Positions 1 through 10,134 of a stretch of 64,000 nucleotides of DNA are shown here, in pieces (the stretch's first letter is position 1; the number at the start of each line of letters is the position of its first letter). Location: positions 86,127,501 to 86,191,500 of the forward strand of contig NC_088915.1 of assembly GCF_963576675.1 (NCBI RefSeq), in the 5' to 3' direction. The stretch is from Euphorbia lathyris (lineage: Eukaryota; Streptophyta; Magnoliopsida; Malpighiales; Euphorbiaceae). The position numbers were made by a program, and so were the translations under genes. Under the pieces are notes generated by a model, which did not search any database, was not told where the DNA came from, and saw nothing but the letters and a program-made list of their open reading frames with translations.

Positions 1-1
1 A

Positions 2-1003
2 GCTGACACAACCTTGTTCATTAAGAAAAAGGGGAAACATATCCTACTTGCACAAATATATGTAGATGATATAATATTTGGTGCTACTGATGAATCTTTG
101 TGCAAAGAATTTAGCAAACAGATGCAAACTGAGTTCGAGATGTCCATGATGGGGGAACTCAACTTCTTCCTTGGACTCCAAATCAAGCAAGGTAAGAATG
201 GCATCTTCATAAGCCAGTCCAAGTACACCAAGGAAATGTTAAAGAAATTCAATATGATGGACTGCAAACCAATATCAACCCCTATGGGTACTGATATTGT
301 CCTATGCAAAGATGAGAAAAGTAAGTCAATAGACACTAAACTCTATCGAGGTATGATAGGTTCGTTACTTTATCTCACAGCTAGTAGACCAGATATACAG
401 TACTCAGTATGTCATTGTGCGAGATATCAAGCTGACCCCAGAGAATCTCATCTAACGGCTGTAAAAAGAATCTTTAGATATTTGCAGAGCTCAATTGATG
501 CAGGTCTATGGTATCCAACTTCAAATGACTTCACACTCATAGGATATATTGATGCTGACTATGGACGAGATAAGCTAGAACATAAAAGCACTTCGGGAGG
601 ATGTCACTTCCTTGGAAGCTGTCTAGTATCTTGGTTCAGCAAGAAGCAATCATCCGTAGCCCTGTCTACAACTGAAGCTGAGTATGTGGCTGCTGGAAGC
701 TGTGTTGCTCAAGTTCTATGGATAAAGCAACAGCTTGAGGATTATGGAGTAAAGACTGAAACAATAGAGATCAAATGTGACAACAAGAGTGCCATTGATC
801 TGTCCAAAAATCCAATCCAACATAGCAGGATGAAGCATGTCAGCATAAGGCATCACTTCATTAGAGATCACGTACTAAAAGATGAGATCAAGCTGACCTA
901 TGTGCCAACAAATGAACAGCTTGTAGATATCTTCACCAAGCCCTTGGCACGTGAACAATTCAACATACTAAGGGAAGCTATCGGTATGTCTAATCCCCTT
1001 TAA
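2..1003 (+). CDS. copia pol C-terminus: end of reverse transcriptase plus RNase H (partial)
   Basis: This is the last third of a copia polyprotein. The frame is open from base 2, so the true start lies left of the window and any start codon here is artificial. The reverse transcriptase catalytic box YVDD occurs near the beginning, in QIYVDDIIFG. It is followed by the connection region with SRPDIQYSVCHCAR and then RNase H with the acidic GYIDADYG segment, STTEAEYVAA, the HSRMKHVSIRHHFIRDHV block and the terminal DIFTKPLA. The reading frame is intact to its stop at 1001-1003. It is followed by a 440-bp gap and then the extra ORF of the same element on the same strand. Confidence in the domain is very high; activity cannot be judged without the missing 5' half. 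Confidence 0.95.
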   Translation, partial: ADTTLFIKKKGKHILLAQIYVDDIIFGATDESLCKEFSKQMQTEFEMSMMGELNFFLGLQIKQGKNGIFISQSKYTKEMLKKFNMMDCKPISTPMGTDIVLCKDEKSKSIDTKLYRGMIGSLLYLTASRPDIQYSVCHCARYQADPRESHLTAVKRIFRYLQSSIDAGLWYPTSNDFTLIGYIDADYGRDKLEHKSTSGGCHFLGSCLVSWFSKKQSSVALSTTEAEYVAAGSCVAQVLWIKQQLEDYGVKTETIEIKCDNKSAIDLSKNPIQHSRMKHVSIRHHFIRDHVLKDEIKLTYVPTNEQLVDIFTKPLAREQFNILREAIGMSNPL

Positions 1004-1430
1004 TAATTCTCTAATGAATGTTGAGTGATTGCCATGTTGAGTGAAAAGTTGAATGCTATGCCATGCTGAGTAAAATAACTCCTACTTACTGAACTTGAAA
1101 TATAGAAAAATCACCTCATACTGAGTTGACATACATGTTGAGTGATTATCCTGAGTAGGTACATATACTGAGCAACTATCATGTACTAAGATAGAAAATT
1201 CATCTGGATAGAACTAAGTACTCAGTATCACAAACGGTTCATTTCCTAGGAAAACCGTGCTAAAACCCACTTGCACCACTAAATGCCAACACGTGTAATA
1301 AAAAGCACCTAGGAAAGGCAAACAATTATGAGACAACCCATGCGCTAGAAATGTCATAAATGACAGAATCTCTGTCGGTTGAACGCCCCAAGGATAAACG
1401 GCTAGTTCAATTAATAGGACCATCTTAGGT
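1004..1430 (+). other. non-coding spacer between pol and the extra ORF, rich in TGAGT-type words
   Basis: No ORF of note is present. The spacer repeats short words such as TGTTGAGTGA, GCTGAGTA and TACTGAG about every 20-40 bases between 1018 and 1225. The same words recur in the extra ORF and the LTR of this element. Confidence 0.6.
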
Positions 1431-1532
1431 ATATATAAATAATGGATGAATTACTCTTCAAATCTCTTCACGCGTAAATCCTTTGGTATTCAGAATCTCT
1501 CTCTCTCAAATCTTCCACAAAAATCTCTGAAA
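1425..1532 (+). promoter_or_regulatory. putative internal promoter and pyrimidine-rich leader of the extra ORF
   Basis: A TATA-type box (TATATAAAT, about 1431-1439) is followed by a CT-rich stretch at about 1495-1508 and no ATG from about 1461 until 1533. In a plant gene a start site 25-35 bases after the TATA would fall near 1460-1470. The ATG at 1442 and the ORF's first ATG at 1446 would then lie upstream of the transcript, and translation would begin at 1533. Motif layout is seen directly; promoter activity is inferred. Confidence 0.45.
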
Positions 1533-4397
1533 ATGACCAACTCTCAGAAAATCTCCGGTGAAAATTCTGGAAAATTAATCACCGATGAAAGCCCTAAATC
1601 TCCTCCTAAGTCTAACCTAACTCCGAGCAAATGCCGTCAAACGGACCCGGCAAGTTCCTCAAAACAGAAGAAACCCAAGGTTAGGACCATGGTCAAAGTT
1701 CACTCAAAAGTCCACAACCTGGAAGTCCGCAAATACCGCTGGTTCTCTCCCAACTTCGTTACTGCCGAAAAGCCATTCTGTGAATGGATTGAGAAGAACG
1801 AGTGGACAGGCCTTTTCTCTCTCCCTGGAACCACCTATCCACGATTGGTTAGGGAATTCTACTCCAGTCTCCATGTTGATAAGGACGATGCTGACTATCT
1901 GGAGACGCACGTTAAGGGTCACAAGATTGTAATCACTCCGTCCTACTTGGCCACCTTACTCAACATGCCCAACAAAGGAACCGAGTTCAGAACAACAAAA
2001 GAAAAGGTGTCAACGGAAAAGCTTGACCAGATGAAGGGTTTTTGCAAACCCAAAAATTACAAAGGAGAAATACCCAGCACGAGTATGGGGCAAAACCAGA
2101 AAATGGCGCACTACATCCTAACAAACTTCATCTTCCCTAAACTCAACTCAGCCTCGTCTGCCTCCAACTTTGAGCAGTGCTTCATATGGCACATGCTAAC
2201 CTATTGTCCGCTGAATATGCCTGTGTTTTTTATGGGAGCACTTCAACGAGGAGGTAAGAAACTTCGACTAGGTTCTCTCATCACCAAGATCCTTAAAGAT
2301 CACAAGATTGAGACCATCACGGAGACTAAAAGCGTGGGAACAGAAATAACTACAGTTCTGCTAACTGGGTTATTGTTCAACCAACCACTAAAGGGAGGTG
2401 AAGATGTTGAGCAAGATGAGGAAGAAAACGATGCTGAGCAAGAAATTGAACCTGAGCTAGCAGCAGATGATGCTGAGCCAGAAGTTGAACCAGAGGAAGT
2501 TCCTGCCGATTCCCCTAAGGCAAAGAAGAAGAGAAAGACACTTGCCACTTGTGCAAAGGATATTGAAACTGTGCCCAGGAAGAAGAGGGCTATGACCAGA
2601 GGAAAGAATGTTGATGCTGACCCACCTCAGGTTACACCTAAGTCAGCAGAGAAAAGGAAAGGGCAAGCTGAGCCCGAGGAAGAAAATGAAGAATCCCCAG
2701 AACAGCCGCTACAGAAGAAAAGTAGAAATTCTGGGTTGAAAATAGTTGAGGCTGATCCCATTGATTGGGTTATGACACCCAAATCTCACTGCACTCAGAA
2801 CATTGGGATTGATCTTGAGAAAACTCCAGTTGAGCAAGCTGATGAAAGAGAAGAACAAAGACAGGTTGATACTCAGCTTAATGCTGAAGAAAATGATCAT
2901 GCTGAGCAGAATAATATTGAGCAAAATCAAGAGGCACATGATGTTGACCAAGAAGAAGAGGAACATCAAAGAGAGGATCTGAATGTTGAAGCTGAGGTTG
3001 AGGATGTAGATGTTCAAACTGACCCGTCACCACCAAAAACTAAGTCCCTCAGAAGACTGAAAAAGAAAGCTGTCAAAACCCCTCTTTTTGATCTCTTGGC
3101 TGAGTCTCCATCTTTGGAGCAGAGCACGGATCCATCCGAAATCCAGTTTAAGTATTTTTCCCATCATGTTGAGTCTCCTCCCAAGGAACCAGAGCAAAAT
3201 CAAGCCTCTGTTACTCACTCTGAGGAACATGCCAAGACTCCACAAAATCCAAATACTGCCGAGCAAGAGCTCAAAGATCCAGCCACTCAATATGGGGAGA
3301 AAGCTATGGATCCACCTGTTCAAACTCAACATCCTGATCAAAACCCACTTGCTCAAGCTAGTAAGCAGCCAACTCCACCACCATCCAGCTCCACCTCCAT
3401 TCCGGTGTCTGAGCCAACTTCCACTGAGCAACATGCCTATCTTAGTGCAACTCAGTCTGGCCGTCGCATCATCGAAACGGCTCAATCTCTTCTCCAGGAG
3501 TTCACCACTTCTAATGCTGCTAGGTCTGCTCATCTTGAGTCCACAAATATCTCTGCCATCACTCAACTTCTCATGGAAATTAAGGGACTCAAGGATCTTG
3601 TCAGTATTGTGACCACCGTCCAATCACAGCAACCTAAGCAAGACCACATTGCCAAGCTGACTGAGCTATTCCTTCTGATGATAAACCACATGAACTCCCT
3701 TGAAGGTAAAATCAATAATCTCTCTGCCCCTAATCCAGGATATGCAACTTCAGCTGAGTTAGATCACCAATTTGCCAAACTGAGAGCAGAACTACCCAAC
3801 CTTGGGCCAACGGCTAATCCTGAGTATGCCACATCTGCTGAGTTGCAGGGATGCTTTGCCAAGCTGACTGCCGATCTTACATGTACACGAGAGCTTGTTT
3901 CCTCCACCTCTCAATGTACAATTGATCAACTCAGTGAAGCTGTGAGTCTTCTCAGTGTCAACAAAGCTCAGATGGATGTTGACCCCATCAATGATAAACT
4001 TTCCCAAGGTATTCTACAGGTCGTTCGTTATGACAGTGCTCAACGCATCTTCTATGATTCTGCCCTATTGAAGATGTATCATCAATCCTTTGCTCAGATC
4101 ACCAGCTCCCTTACTTGGCTTAGCAAGTCCCATGAGTGTATTATCAACCTGATCACTAGGTCTATCCCCGTTCCTCGAAACATTCGAGATGATTGCGTTC
4201 CTGTGATAGACGGCTTGAGTGAGAGCACGAAGCGTTTACAACGCTATTCGAATGTTCTATCCTCAGCTGCTAGAAATGAAATCTTTGTCTACAAACCCGA
4301 TGCTGGCAAAACGGGGGAAAGAACTCAGGCTGGAACTCAACACAAGACAGGTGCATCAGGAAGCAAAGTGAAAGGAAAGGGTAAGGCCTTAGAGTGA
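1446..4397 (+). CDS. extra ORF of the Sirevirus-like element, plant transposon-type N-terminal domain, low-complexity tail
   Basis: This is a 983-codon open frame with a possible functional start at codon 30 (ATG at 1533). Residues about 90-310 resemble the 'putative plant transposon protein' domain that recurs in plant retroelements (aromatic- and Trp-rich, with FSPNF, FCEWI, LFSLPG, FIWHMLTYCP). Residues about 318-355 are strongly acidic. Basic nuclear-localisation-like patches follow (KAKKKRK near 358, PRKKR near 376), then a Glu/Gln-rich segment, a Ser/Pro-rich segment and a helical C-terminal part. A block of about 28 residues containing YATSAEL is repeated twice (coding bases about 3730-3791 and 3814-3871). 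Sirevirus ORFs in this position are often called env-like, but I see no signal peptide and no membrane helix, so an envelope role is not supported. Function is unknown. Confidence 0.8.
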   Translation: MNYSSNLFTRKSFGIQNLSLSNLPQKSLKMTNSQKISGENSGKLITDESPKSPPKSNLTPSKCRQTDPASSSKQKKPKVRTMVKVHSKVHNLEVRKYRWFSPNFVTAEKPFCEWIEKNEWTGLFSLPGTTYPRLVREFYSSLHVDKDDADYLETHVKGHKIVITPSYLATLLNMPNKGTEFRTTKEKVSTEKLDQMKGFCKPKNYKGEIPSTSMGQNQKMAHYILTNFIFPKLNSASSASNFEQCFIWHMLTYCPLNMPVFFMGALQRGGKKLRLGSLITKILKDHKIETITETKSVGTEITTVLLTGLLFNQPLKGGEDVEQDEEENDAEQEIEPELAADDAEPEVEPEEVPADSPKAKKKRKTLATCAKDIETVPRKKRAMTRGKNVDADPPQVTPKSAEKRKGQAEPEEENEESPEQPLQKKSRNSGLKIVEADPIDWVMTPKSHCTQNIGIDLEKTPVEQADEREEQRQVDTQLNAEENDHAEQNNIEQNQEAHDVDQEEEEHQREDLNVEAEVEDVDVQTDPSPPKTKSLRRLKKKAVKTPLFDLLAESPSLEQSTDPSEIQFKYFSHHVESPPKEPEQNQASVTHSEEHAKTPQNPNTAEQELKDPATQYGEKAMDPPVQTQHPDQNPLAQASKQPTPPPSSSTSIPVSEPTSTEQHAYLSATQSGRRIIETAQSLLQEFTTSNAARSAHLESTNISAITQLLMEIKGLKDLVSIVTTVQSQQPKQDHIAKLTELFLLMINHMNSLEGKINNLSAPNPGYATSAELDHQFAKLRAELPNLGPTANPEYATSAELQGCFAKLTADLTCTRELVSSTSQCTIDQLSEAVSLLSVNKAQMDVDPINDKLSQGILQVVRYDSAQRIFYDSALLKMYHQSFAQITSSLTWLSKSHECIINLITRSIPVPRNIRDDCVPVIDGLSESTKRLQRYSNVLSSAARNEIFVYKPDAGKTGERTQAGTQHKTGASGSKVKGKGKALE

Positions 4398-4862
4398 GAA
4401 AAGAAGAAAGGGTTAAGGCTGTGCTTGAAGCACTAGTGAAACTGTTTGTTATAACCTTATTTTTTATGGGCACAAGTATTTTGCACTTCAAGTAGTGTGC
4501 AATTGTATGTTTCATTCCTTGTTCCAATGAATGGTGTTTTTCATTCTGTTCCAATGCCATGCTTATTAATACTCATTGACATAAACATTGAACAAATAAA
4601 TACTCAGTATACATAATAACGAGTAAATCAAACTGAGTATTCAAGCATTTCTGAAAGCTGACCCAGACTCAAAATAAATTAGAACTAAATCTAGTCAGTA
4701 CACACATCCTTAGTTTATCTCAAATAAATCTTGGTAGGTTTAAGAGGTAAATTAACAGATGCAACCCTTACGGGGGAGAAATTTCAGAAATATGAAAAAT
4801 AAATCAATCATGGGGAATTTCAAAACTGAGTTCCATAATTATGCATTTTGCCAACATCAAAA
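4398..4862 (+). other. 3' untranslated spacer of the copia element
   Basis: AT-rich, without coding potential, between the extra ORF and the polypurine tract. It carries scattered ACTCAGT and ACTGAGT words and a short run ACGGGGGAGA near 4770 that resembles an upstream extra polypurine tract, a feature known in Sireviruses. Confidence 0.45.
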
Positions 4863-4872
4863 TGGGGGAGTT
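4862..4872 (+). other. polypurine tract
   Basis: ATGGGGGAGTT lies directly before the LTR start at 4873. This is the usual plus-strand primer site for reverse transcription. Confidence 0.8.
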
Positions 4873-6274
4873 TGTTGAAACACCTTTCTACAAGATTTTG
4901 ATTTGACAAAATCATCCATGATTAAGAGACAATTAAATTTATGTGCTTTATTTTAATTGTACTAATCCGTTTGTTCAATGTTGAGTATAAATATAATTAA
5001 AGATAAGTATAAATAGTAAGACAGGAAGAGGTCAGCATAGAAGCCTAAAGTATCAAGCTGAGTGGAATCAAACTTAGCATCAAAAGACAAAAACATACAC
5101 GCCCACAACAACTGTCTCATGAAGCTGAGCTGACTAAACTTATACTCAGATTGGAAATTGTAAATGACAAGGCTTTACGAGGTAGAAGCTGAGTGACTCT
5201 TCAGGACAGCATGAAAAAAAGTCGTTAGCTAAAAGACAATGATTACTGCCCCTCTGTACCAATAATTGAATCCTTGGAAATACACAGAAGACACATTTCG
5301 AGATGTATGGGTCAATGGATTATTGGTAAAGGACAACTGACACAAAAAGACAAGCCAGACGCAAGAGGACAAGCCTGACGTCTGAAGAAATGCAGAGGAA
5401 GGGAATGGCCGAAACAGTCTGAAGCTGACCAGAATCTGTCCCCTAAAAGAGCCGTTTTAACATTAACGGCTAGATCATTTCAAAATGATCCAACACAGAT
5501 TTTTCCTATAAAAGGACAATCAAACCTCTTGGATCATTGCCGAATCACAAGAAGAAAAATACAAGAGAGAAAAGATACAAAAGCACTTAGATACAAAAAG
5601 AGATCTTACACCCATCTTTCATTCTTTGTGTAAATGCTAGAGTGATTACTTGTAATCTTCTAAAGTGTTCTTTATCTAAGAGGAACAAGTGTTTATCAAT
5701 TGTAAAATTGAGAATGTAGTGCTGAGTGTTTGGTTGTAAACATTCAGTGGTAGAGAAATCTAGGTGCTGGGCTGTAGCACTTAGTAGGAGTTGAGTAGAC
5801 GAATAGAGGAAGGTACTCTTGCATATTCAACTGCCTTGTAATTGGTTTGTGCTCTACCTTTAAAGAGCTCAGTATTGGATTCTAAAAGCCCGGAGTACTC
5901 TGGGGACTGGACGTAGGCGGAGAGGCCGAACCAGGATAAGTGATACTGAGTAATCTCTAAACTCTCTCTCAATATATATATGTGCATGTGTTGTATGTGA
6001 AATTTACTCAGCATATAAAATTGTTTAAAGTTGACTCTGAGTAATTTCAAGTGCTGAGTTAGAAGCTGATCTCCAAGAGTGTCAATATCTAACTTATAAA
6101 TAAAACAGCTTTAGTCAATATCCGTCCAAAGCTGTCTTATAGCATATCTGGCCAAGCTGACCAAAAGCTGAGCTGACCAACTTGCAAAATAACTAAGTCA
6201 GCATACAATTAAACGAAAAAAGTTATATTAGTTCCTAACCCCCCCCCCTTGGAACTAATCACACGGGACCAACA
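4873..6274 (+). repeat. 3' LTR of the Sirevirus-like copia element
   Basis: The 1402-bp repeat begins TGTTGAAAC and ends GGGACCAACA, so the termini form a 5-bp TGTTG/CAACA inverted repeat. The limits agree with the solo LTR at 43650-45085, which starts with TATTGAAAC and ends with the same GGGACCAACA. A ten-C run lies near 6239-6248. Confidence 0.9.
5507..5514 (+). promoter_or_regulatory. LTR TATA box
   Basis: TATAAAAG lies mid-LTR and is conserved at 44307-44314 in the solo LTR. It probably defines the U3/R boundary region. Confidence 0.65.
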
Positions 6275-6510
6275 TTACTGACCTCACCATTCACTAGATG
6301 CCACCATTTAGAGTTCACATCCTGAATCTTCTATAATACAATGTACATAGTACACAAAAGGTACTCAATCCATTTCTATTGTTCATCATTGACTTAGGCA
6401 TCAAAGTATGGTCGCTAGTTCTCGACCCCTCTTTGACCATTTTTTGATCTTATCTCAGGTACCATGAGGGTTGATCAAGCTCAGTTTCAGATTCCTTCAC
6501 ATCACACTTG
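6275..6510. other. flanking DNA between two retroelements
   Basis: These 236 bases separate the end of the Sirevirus LTR from the TSD of the Ale element. No gene, repeat or motif was recognised. Confidence 0.5.
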
Positions 6511-6515
6511 ATCAT

Positions 6516-6656
6516 TGTAACAAATAGGAATGTTCCATGATTGTTATTGATGATTCAATGTGTATTTATACAAACTACAATTGTATTCAAAATACTAAAC
6601 TCCTATAAGATAGGGATACATGGTTATCTATAAGTAACTGAAAATATTCTCTAATA
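6516..6656 (-). repeat. 3' LTR of the Ale-like element
   Basis: The 141-bp LTR reads TATTAGAG to TTGTTACA on the - strand, so the usual TG start is TA. A C-rich stretch on + just right of it (6657-6664, GGGGGTG on -) is the polypurine tract. Confidence 0.9.
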
Positions 6657-9600
6657 CACCCCCGTAGTTGAAAGGTTCGGAGGCCGAACATTGAGACTAT
6701 TCCTGAAGTCTTCGAATAGGGGTGACGGCAAGCCTTTGGTGAAGATGTCAGCGATTTGATATCGGGATGGAACGTGTAATACCCGCACTTCACCTTTGGC
6801 TACCCTTTCCCAAATAAAGTGAATGTCCATCTCGACATGTTTAGTGTGATGGTGTTGCACGGGATTGCCACTGAGGTAGACAGCGCTAACATTGTCACAA
6901 TACACTAGGGTAGATTTTGAGATTGGACAGCCAAGTTCGAGAAGAAGGTTGTGGATCCAGCATGTTTCAGACACCACATTTGCAACCCCACGGTATTCGG
7001 CTTCAGCGCTAGACCTTGACAATGTGGGCTGTCGTTTGGCTGACCATGCAATGAGGCTGTCCCCGAGAAAGACACAATTGCCGGAAGTGGAGCGGCGGTG
7101 TAAGATGTCAGTTGAGTAGGAGATGAAGCTAAAAGGTGAAGACCAAGATCAAGAGTCCCCTGAACATACCGAAGAATACGTTTAAGGGCAGCCATGTGTG
7201 ATGTTTTTGGGTCGTGCATGAACAGGCAGATCTGCTGTACTGCATAGGAGATGTCTGGTCTAGTAAGAGTCAGATATTGTAGGGCGCCTGCAAGTTTCCT
7301 GTATTCAGTTGGGTCGTGGTAAGCGGAGCCAGATGAAATACTGAGCTTCTGCTTGGTGTCGACAGGAGTTGTGGCTGCGTTACAGGAGCTAAGGCCAGCT
7401 TTCTCGATTATTTCGGAAGCATATTTCTTTTGAGACAGAAAGATTGAACTAGGAGACCGAGTGACTACAATTCCCAAGAAGTAGTGCAATGGACCCAAAT
7501 CTTTCATTGCAAATTCAGAGTTCAATTGAGAGAGAATAGTTGCCTGCAGAGTGTCAAATGAAGTGACGAGAACAATGTCATCGATGTATAGGAGAAGGTA
7601 CGCTGTGTCTGCACCCTGTCTATAGACAAAGAGAGAATTGTCTGAGATGCTATTGATAAATCTGATTCTGATTACAAAATTAGCAAAACGCTGATACCAA
7701 GCTCGAGGAGCCTGTTTAAGGCCGTATAAGGATTTGCGAAGCAGGAAAACATGATCAGGATACATAGGATCTCGGAAGCCCAGTGGTTGGTGCATGAACA
7801 CAGTCTCATTAAGATCACCGTGCATGAATGCATTTTTGACATCTAATTGCCGAATATTCCAATTCTTGGACAATGCTCTACTGAGAACAACTCTAATTAT
7901 TGCTGGTTTAACCACAGGACTGAATGTTTCATCACAATCAACATCGGCCAACTGTCCTGAACCGTTACCAACTAATCTTGCTTTATAGCGTTCAAAGGAG
8001 CCATCTGCTTTTGTTTTGTGCCTGAAAATCCACCAACTACGAATAACATTAGCATTTTTGGGACGGGGTACGAGTACCCACGTCTTATTTTGAATTAAAG
8101 CCTCAAATTCATCAGTCATGGCCTGTGTCCAGTTTGGATCACTTAATGCAAGGATTGGTGTCTTTGGTATGGGGGAGATGACGGGTTGTGTGGATGCGGA
8201 GAGATTCAGTATACGACAGGGTTTGCGTATGCCGTGTTGGGCCTGTGTTACCATATTGTGAGTCGTGGTATACGGTAATGGAGGGTTGATTGTTGTTTGG
8301 GTTTGGACTGGTGTAATGTTACTGATATTTGACGAGGAGGAGGATGTCGAATTATGAGAAGTGGAAGAAACATATTGTTGCGGGGCTGGACTCGAGAGGG
8401 GATTTGACGAGGGAAATGCGGAAGATGCCGCGGACGATGCGGGCGACACTGAGGACAGAGAGGTAGGAGACTTAGGGGTCGAATTTGGAGACAGACGCGT
8501 AGGGGATGCTGCGGACTCGGAAGACGCGGACGACACTGATACAGACGATGGGACGGAAGACGCTGACTCGGACGACAGGGAGGGGACGACACGAGATGAG
8601 AAAATATTGGGTTGGATTTGCGATTGGGGAAGGCGATCAGCGGGGAGCAGACCGCCTTCGGCTATCGTAATTGACCCTGACTGGAATTATTTGACTCTGT
8701 GTGTAGCGCAAAAGGAAATTTAGATTCGTCAAAAATGACATATCGGGAAATTGTAATTTTGTTTGTGGACATGTCGAAGCATTTGTAGCCACGGTGATTG
8801 GATGGGTAACCCAAGAATACACACGGGTGGGAACAAGCTTCTAATTTATGACGGGACACGGACGGGATTAGGGGAAAGCATAGACAACCAAAGATACGTA
8901 GATGAGAATAAGACGGGTCCTGTTGGTATAGAATTTTAGTTGGGGAGTGATATTCTAAGATTTTGTGAGGATATATATTGAGCAGGTAAGTTGCCAGTTC
9001 AAGGGCATGATGCCAAAATTTAAACGGGACTGATGCATGATTCATAACAGTGCGTATTATGTTATTTATCGTGCGAATTGTGCGTTCAGATTTACCATTT
9101 TGAGGAGAGGTGTATGGGCATGAGAATCAAAATTGCATGCCGTTAATGTGACAAAATTGGCGAAAGGAATTGTTATTGAATTCACCCCCGTTGTCACATT
9201 GAAAAACTTTAATTTCGCATTCAAATTGAGTGCGAATTAGAGAGCGGAATGCAAGAAAGACATTATAGACTTGTGATTTCTGAGCTAAGGGAAATGTCCA
9301 TAGGAAGTTTGTGTAATTATCCAAAAATAAAACATAGTAACGGTGACCACTTGAACTTAAAATTGGTGAGGTCCAAATATCGCTATGAATTAAATCGAAT
9401 GGCATACAAGCAAAATTAGAAGAGGAGTGAAAAGGTAATTTTACTTGTTTTCCATTAATGCAAGACGAACAAACAGAAACATTTTGAACTTTATTACATG
9501 AAATCAACTTTTGATTGAACAGGGCATTCAAAACAGGAAGCCTTGGATGTCCTAAACGACTATGCCAAACATCAGAAGATAAAGCAGTGAAAACGGAAGG

Positions 9601-10089
9601 GAAAGACTTTGACGGAGAGGAGATAGATGCGACAGGATAGAGGTCCCCGCTACTGTTACATCTCATAATATTGGTACCCGTCTGTAAATCCTTCACAGAA
9701 AAACCTAAAGGGTCAAATTCCACAGAAACACTATTATCTCTAGTAAATTGACGAACAGAAATGAGGTTTTTGATAAGTTTGGGAGCATGCAACACATTAG
9801 TTAACTTTAAAGGTTGTGATTGTGTGTTTAACCAAGCAGTGCCAGACCCACAAACAGGTATACAATGACCATTACCGACAATAATATTTTCATTGAGGCT
9901 TGAATTAAAATAAGAAGTGAGTGTGCCTTGTTGGGCTATCATGTGAGAGGTGGCTCCTGTGTCCATGTGCCACTGATCTGAAGGTGGAGTGATGGACATG
10001 GTGTGCATTGCCTCAGCAATGTCAGTTGGTGCATAGGAAGGATGATTCATGCTTAGGTGGGCTTGCTGTGTGTTCGGGCAGGGACCCAA
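6651..10089 (-). pseudogene. Ale-like copia pol: protease, integrase, reverse transcriptase, RNase H, disrupted
   Basis: In order on the - strand: protease with DTGATSH (about 9960); the pre-integrase zinc region with WHSRLGHP and paired Cys; integrase with SDIWTSP and QCDNGGEF; an integrase tail with CPYTSPQNGKSER; reverse transcriptase with LDVKNAFMHGDL, KSLYGLKQAPRAWYQRF and LLYIDDIVLV; and RNase H ending in DIFTKGLPS. Lesions: an in-frame TGA at 9127-9129 that looks like a CGA-to-TGA change, a frameshift at about 8640-8670 in the integrase tail, and a small deletion near 7096-7100. The deletion removes the segment that normally carries the catalytic DADWAG of RNase H and shifts the frame into the piece ending at 6651. 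The protein cannot be made in full. Confidence 0.9.
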
Positions 10090-10134
10090 AATACCAGGTT
10101 GTTGCTGTTGGCGGCCCGGGTAAGACTGATTTCC

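Larger units (their letters stand above)
1..6274 (+). mobile_element. Ty1/copia retrotransposon, Sirevirus-like, 3' portion (cut by window edge)
   Basis: The order visible is the end of reverse transcriptase, RNase H, a long extra ORF, a polypurine tract and a 3' LTR. An additional ORF between pol and the 3' LTR together with a long LTR is characteristic of the Sirevirus (Maximus/SIRE) branch of copia elements. The 5' LTR, gag, protease and integrase lie left of the window, so no target-site duplication can be checked. A solo LTR of the same family is at 43650-45085. Family assignment is from protein motifs and architecture, not from an alignment. Confidence 0.85.

Noticed and set aside
3027..3623. 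Long open frames opposite the copia extra ORF
   Set aside because: Shadows of the low-complexity coding strand; composition is biased and no motif is present.
1446..4397. Calling the extra ORF an envelope gene
   Set aside because: No signal peptide, membrane helix or cleavage-type motif visible; only the position in the element resembles env.
8361..8723. Acidic 120-codon frame on + opposite the Ale element
   Set aside because: Antisense of the Ser/Pro-rich linker between integrase and reverse transcriptase; repetitive GAC/GAG composition.
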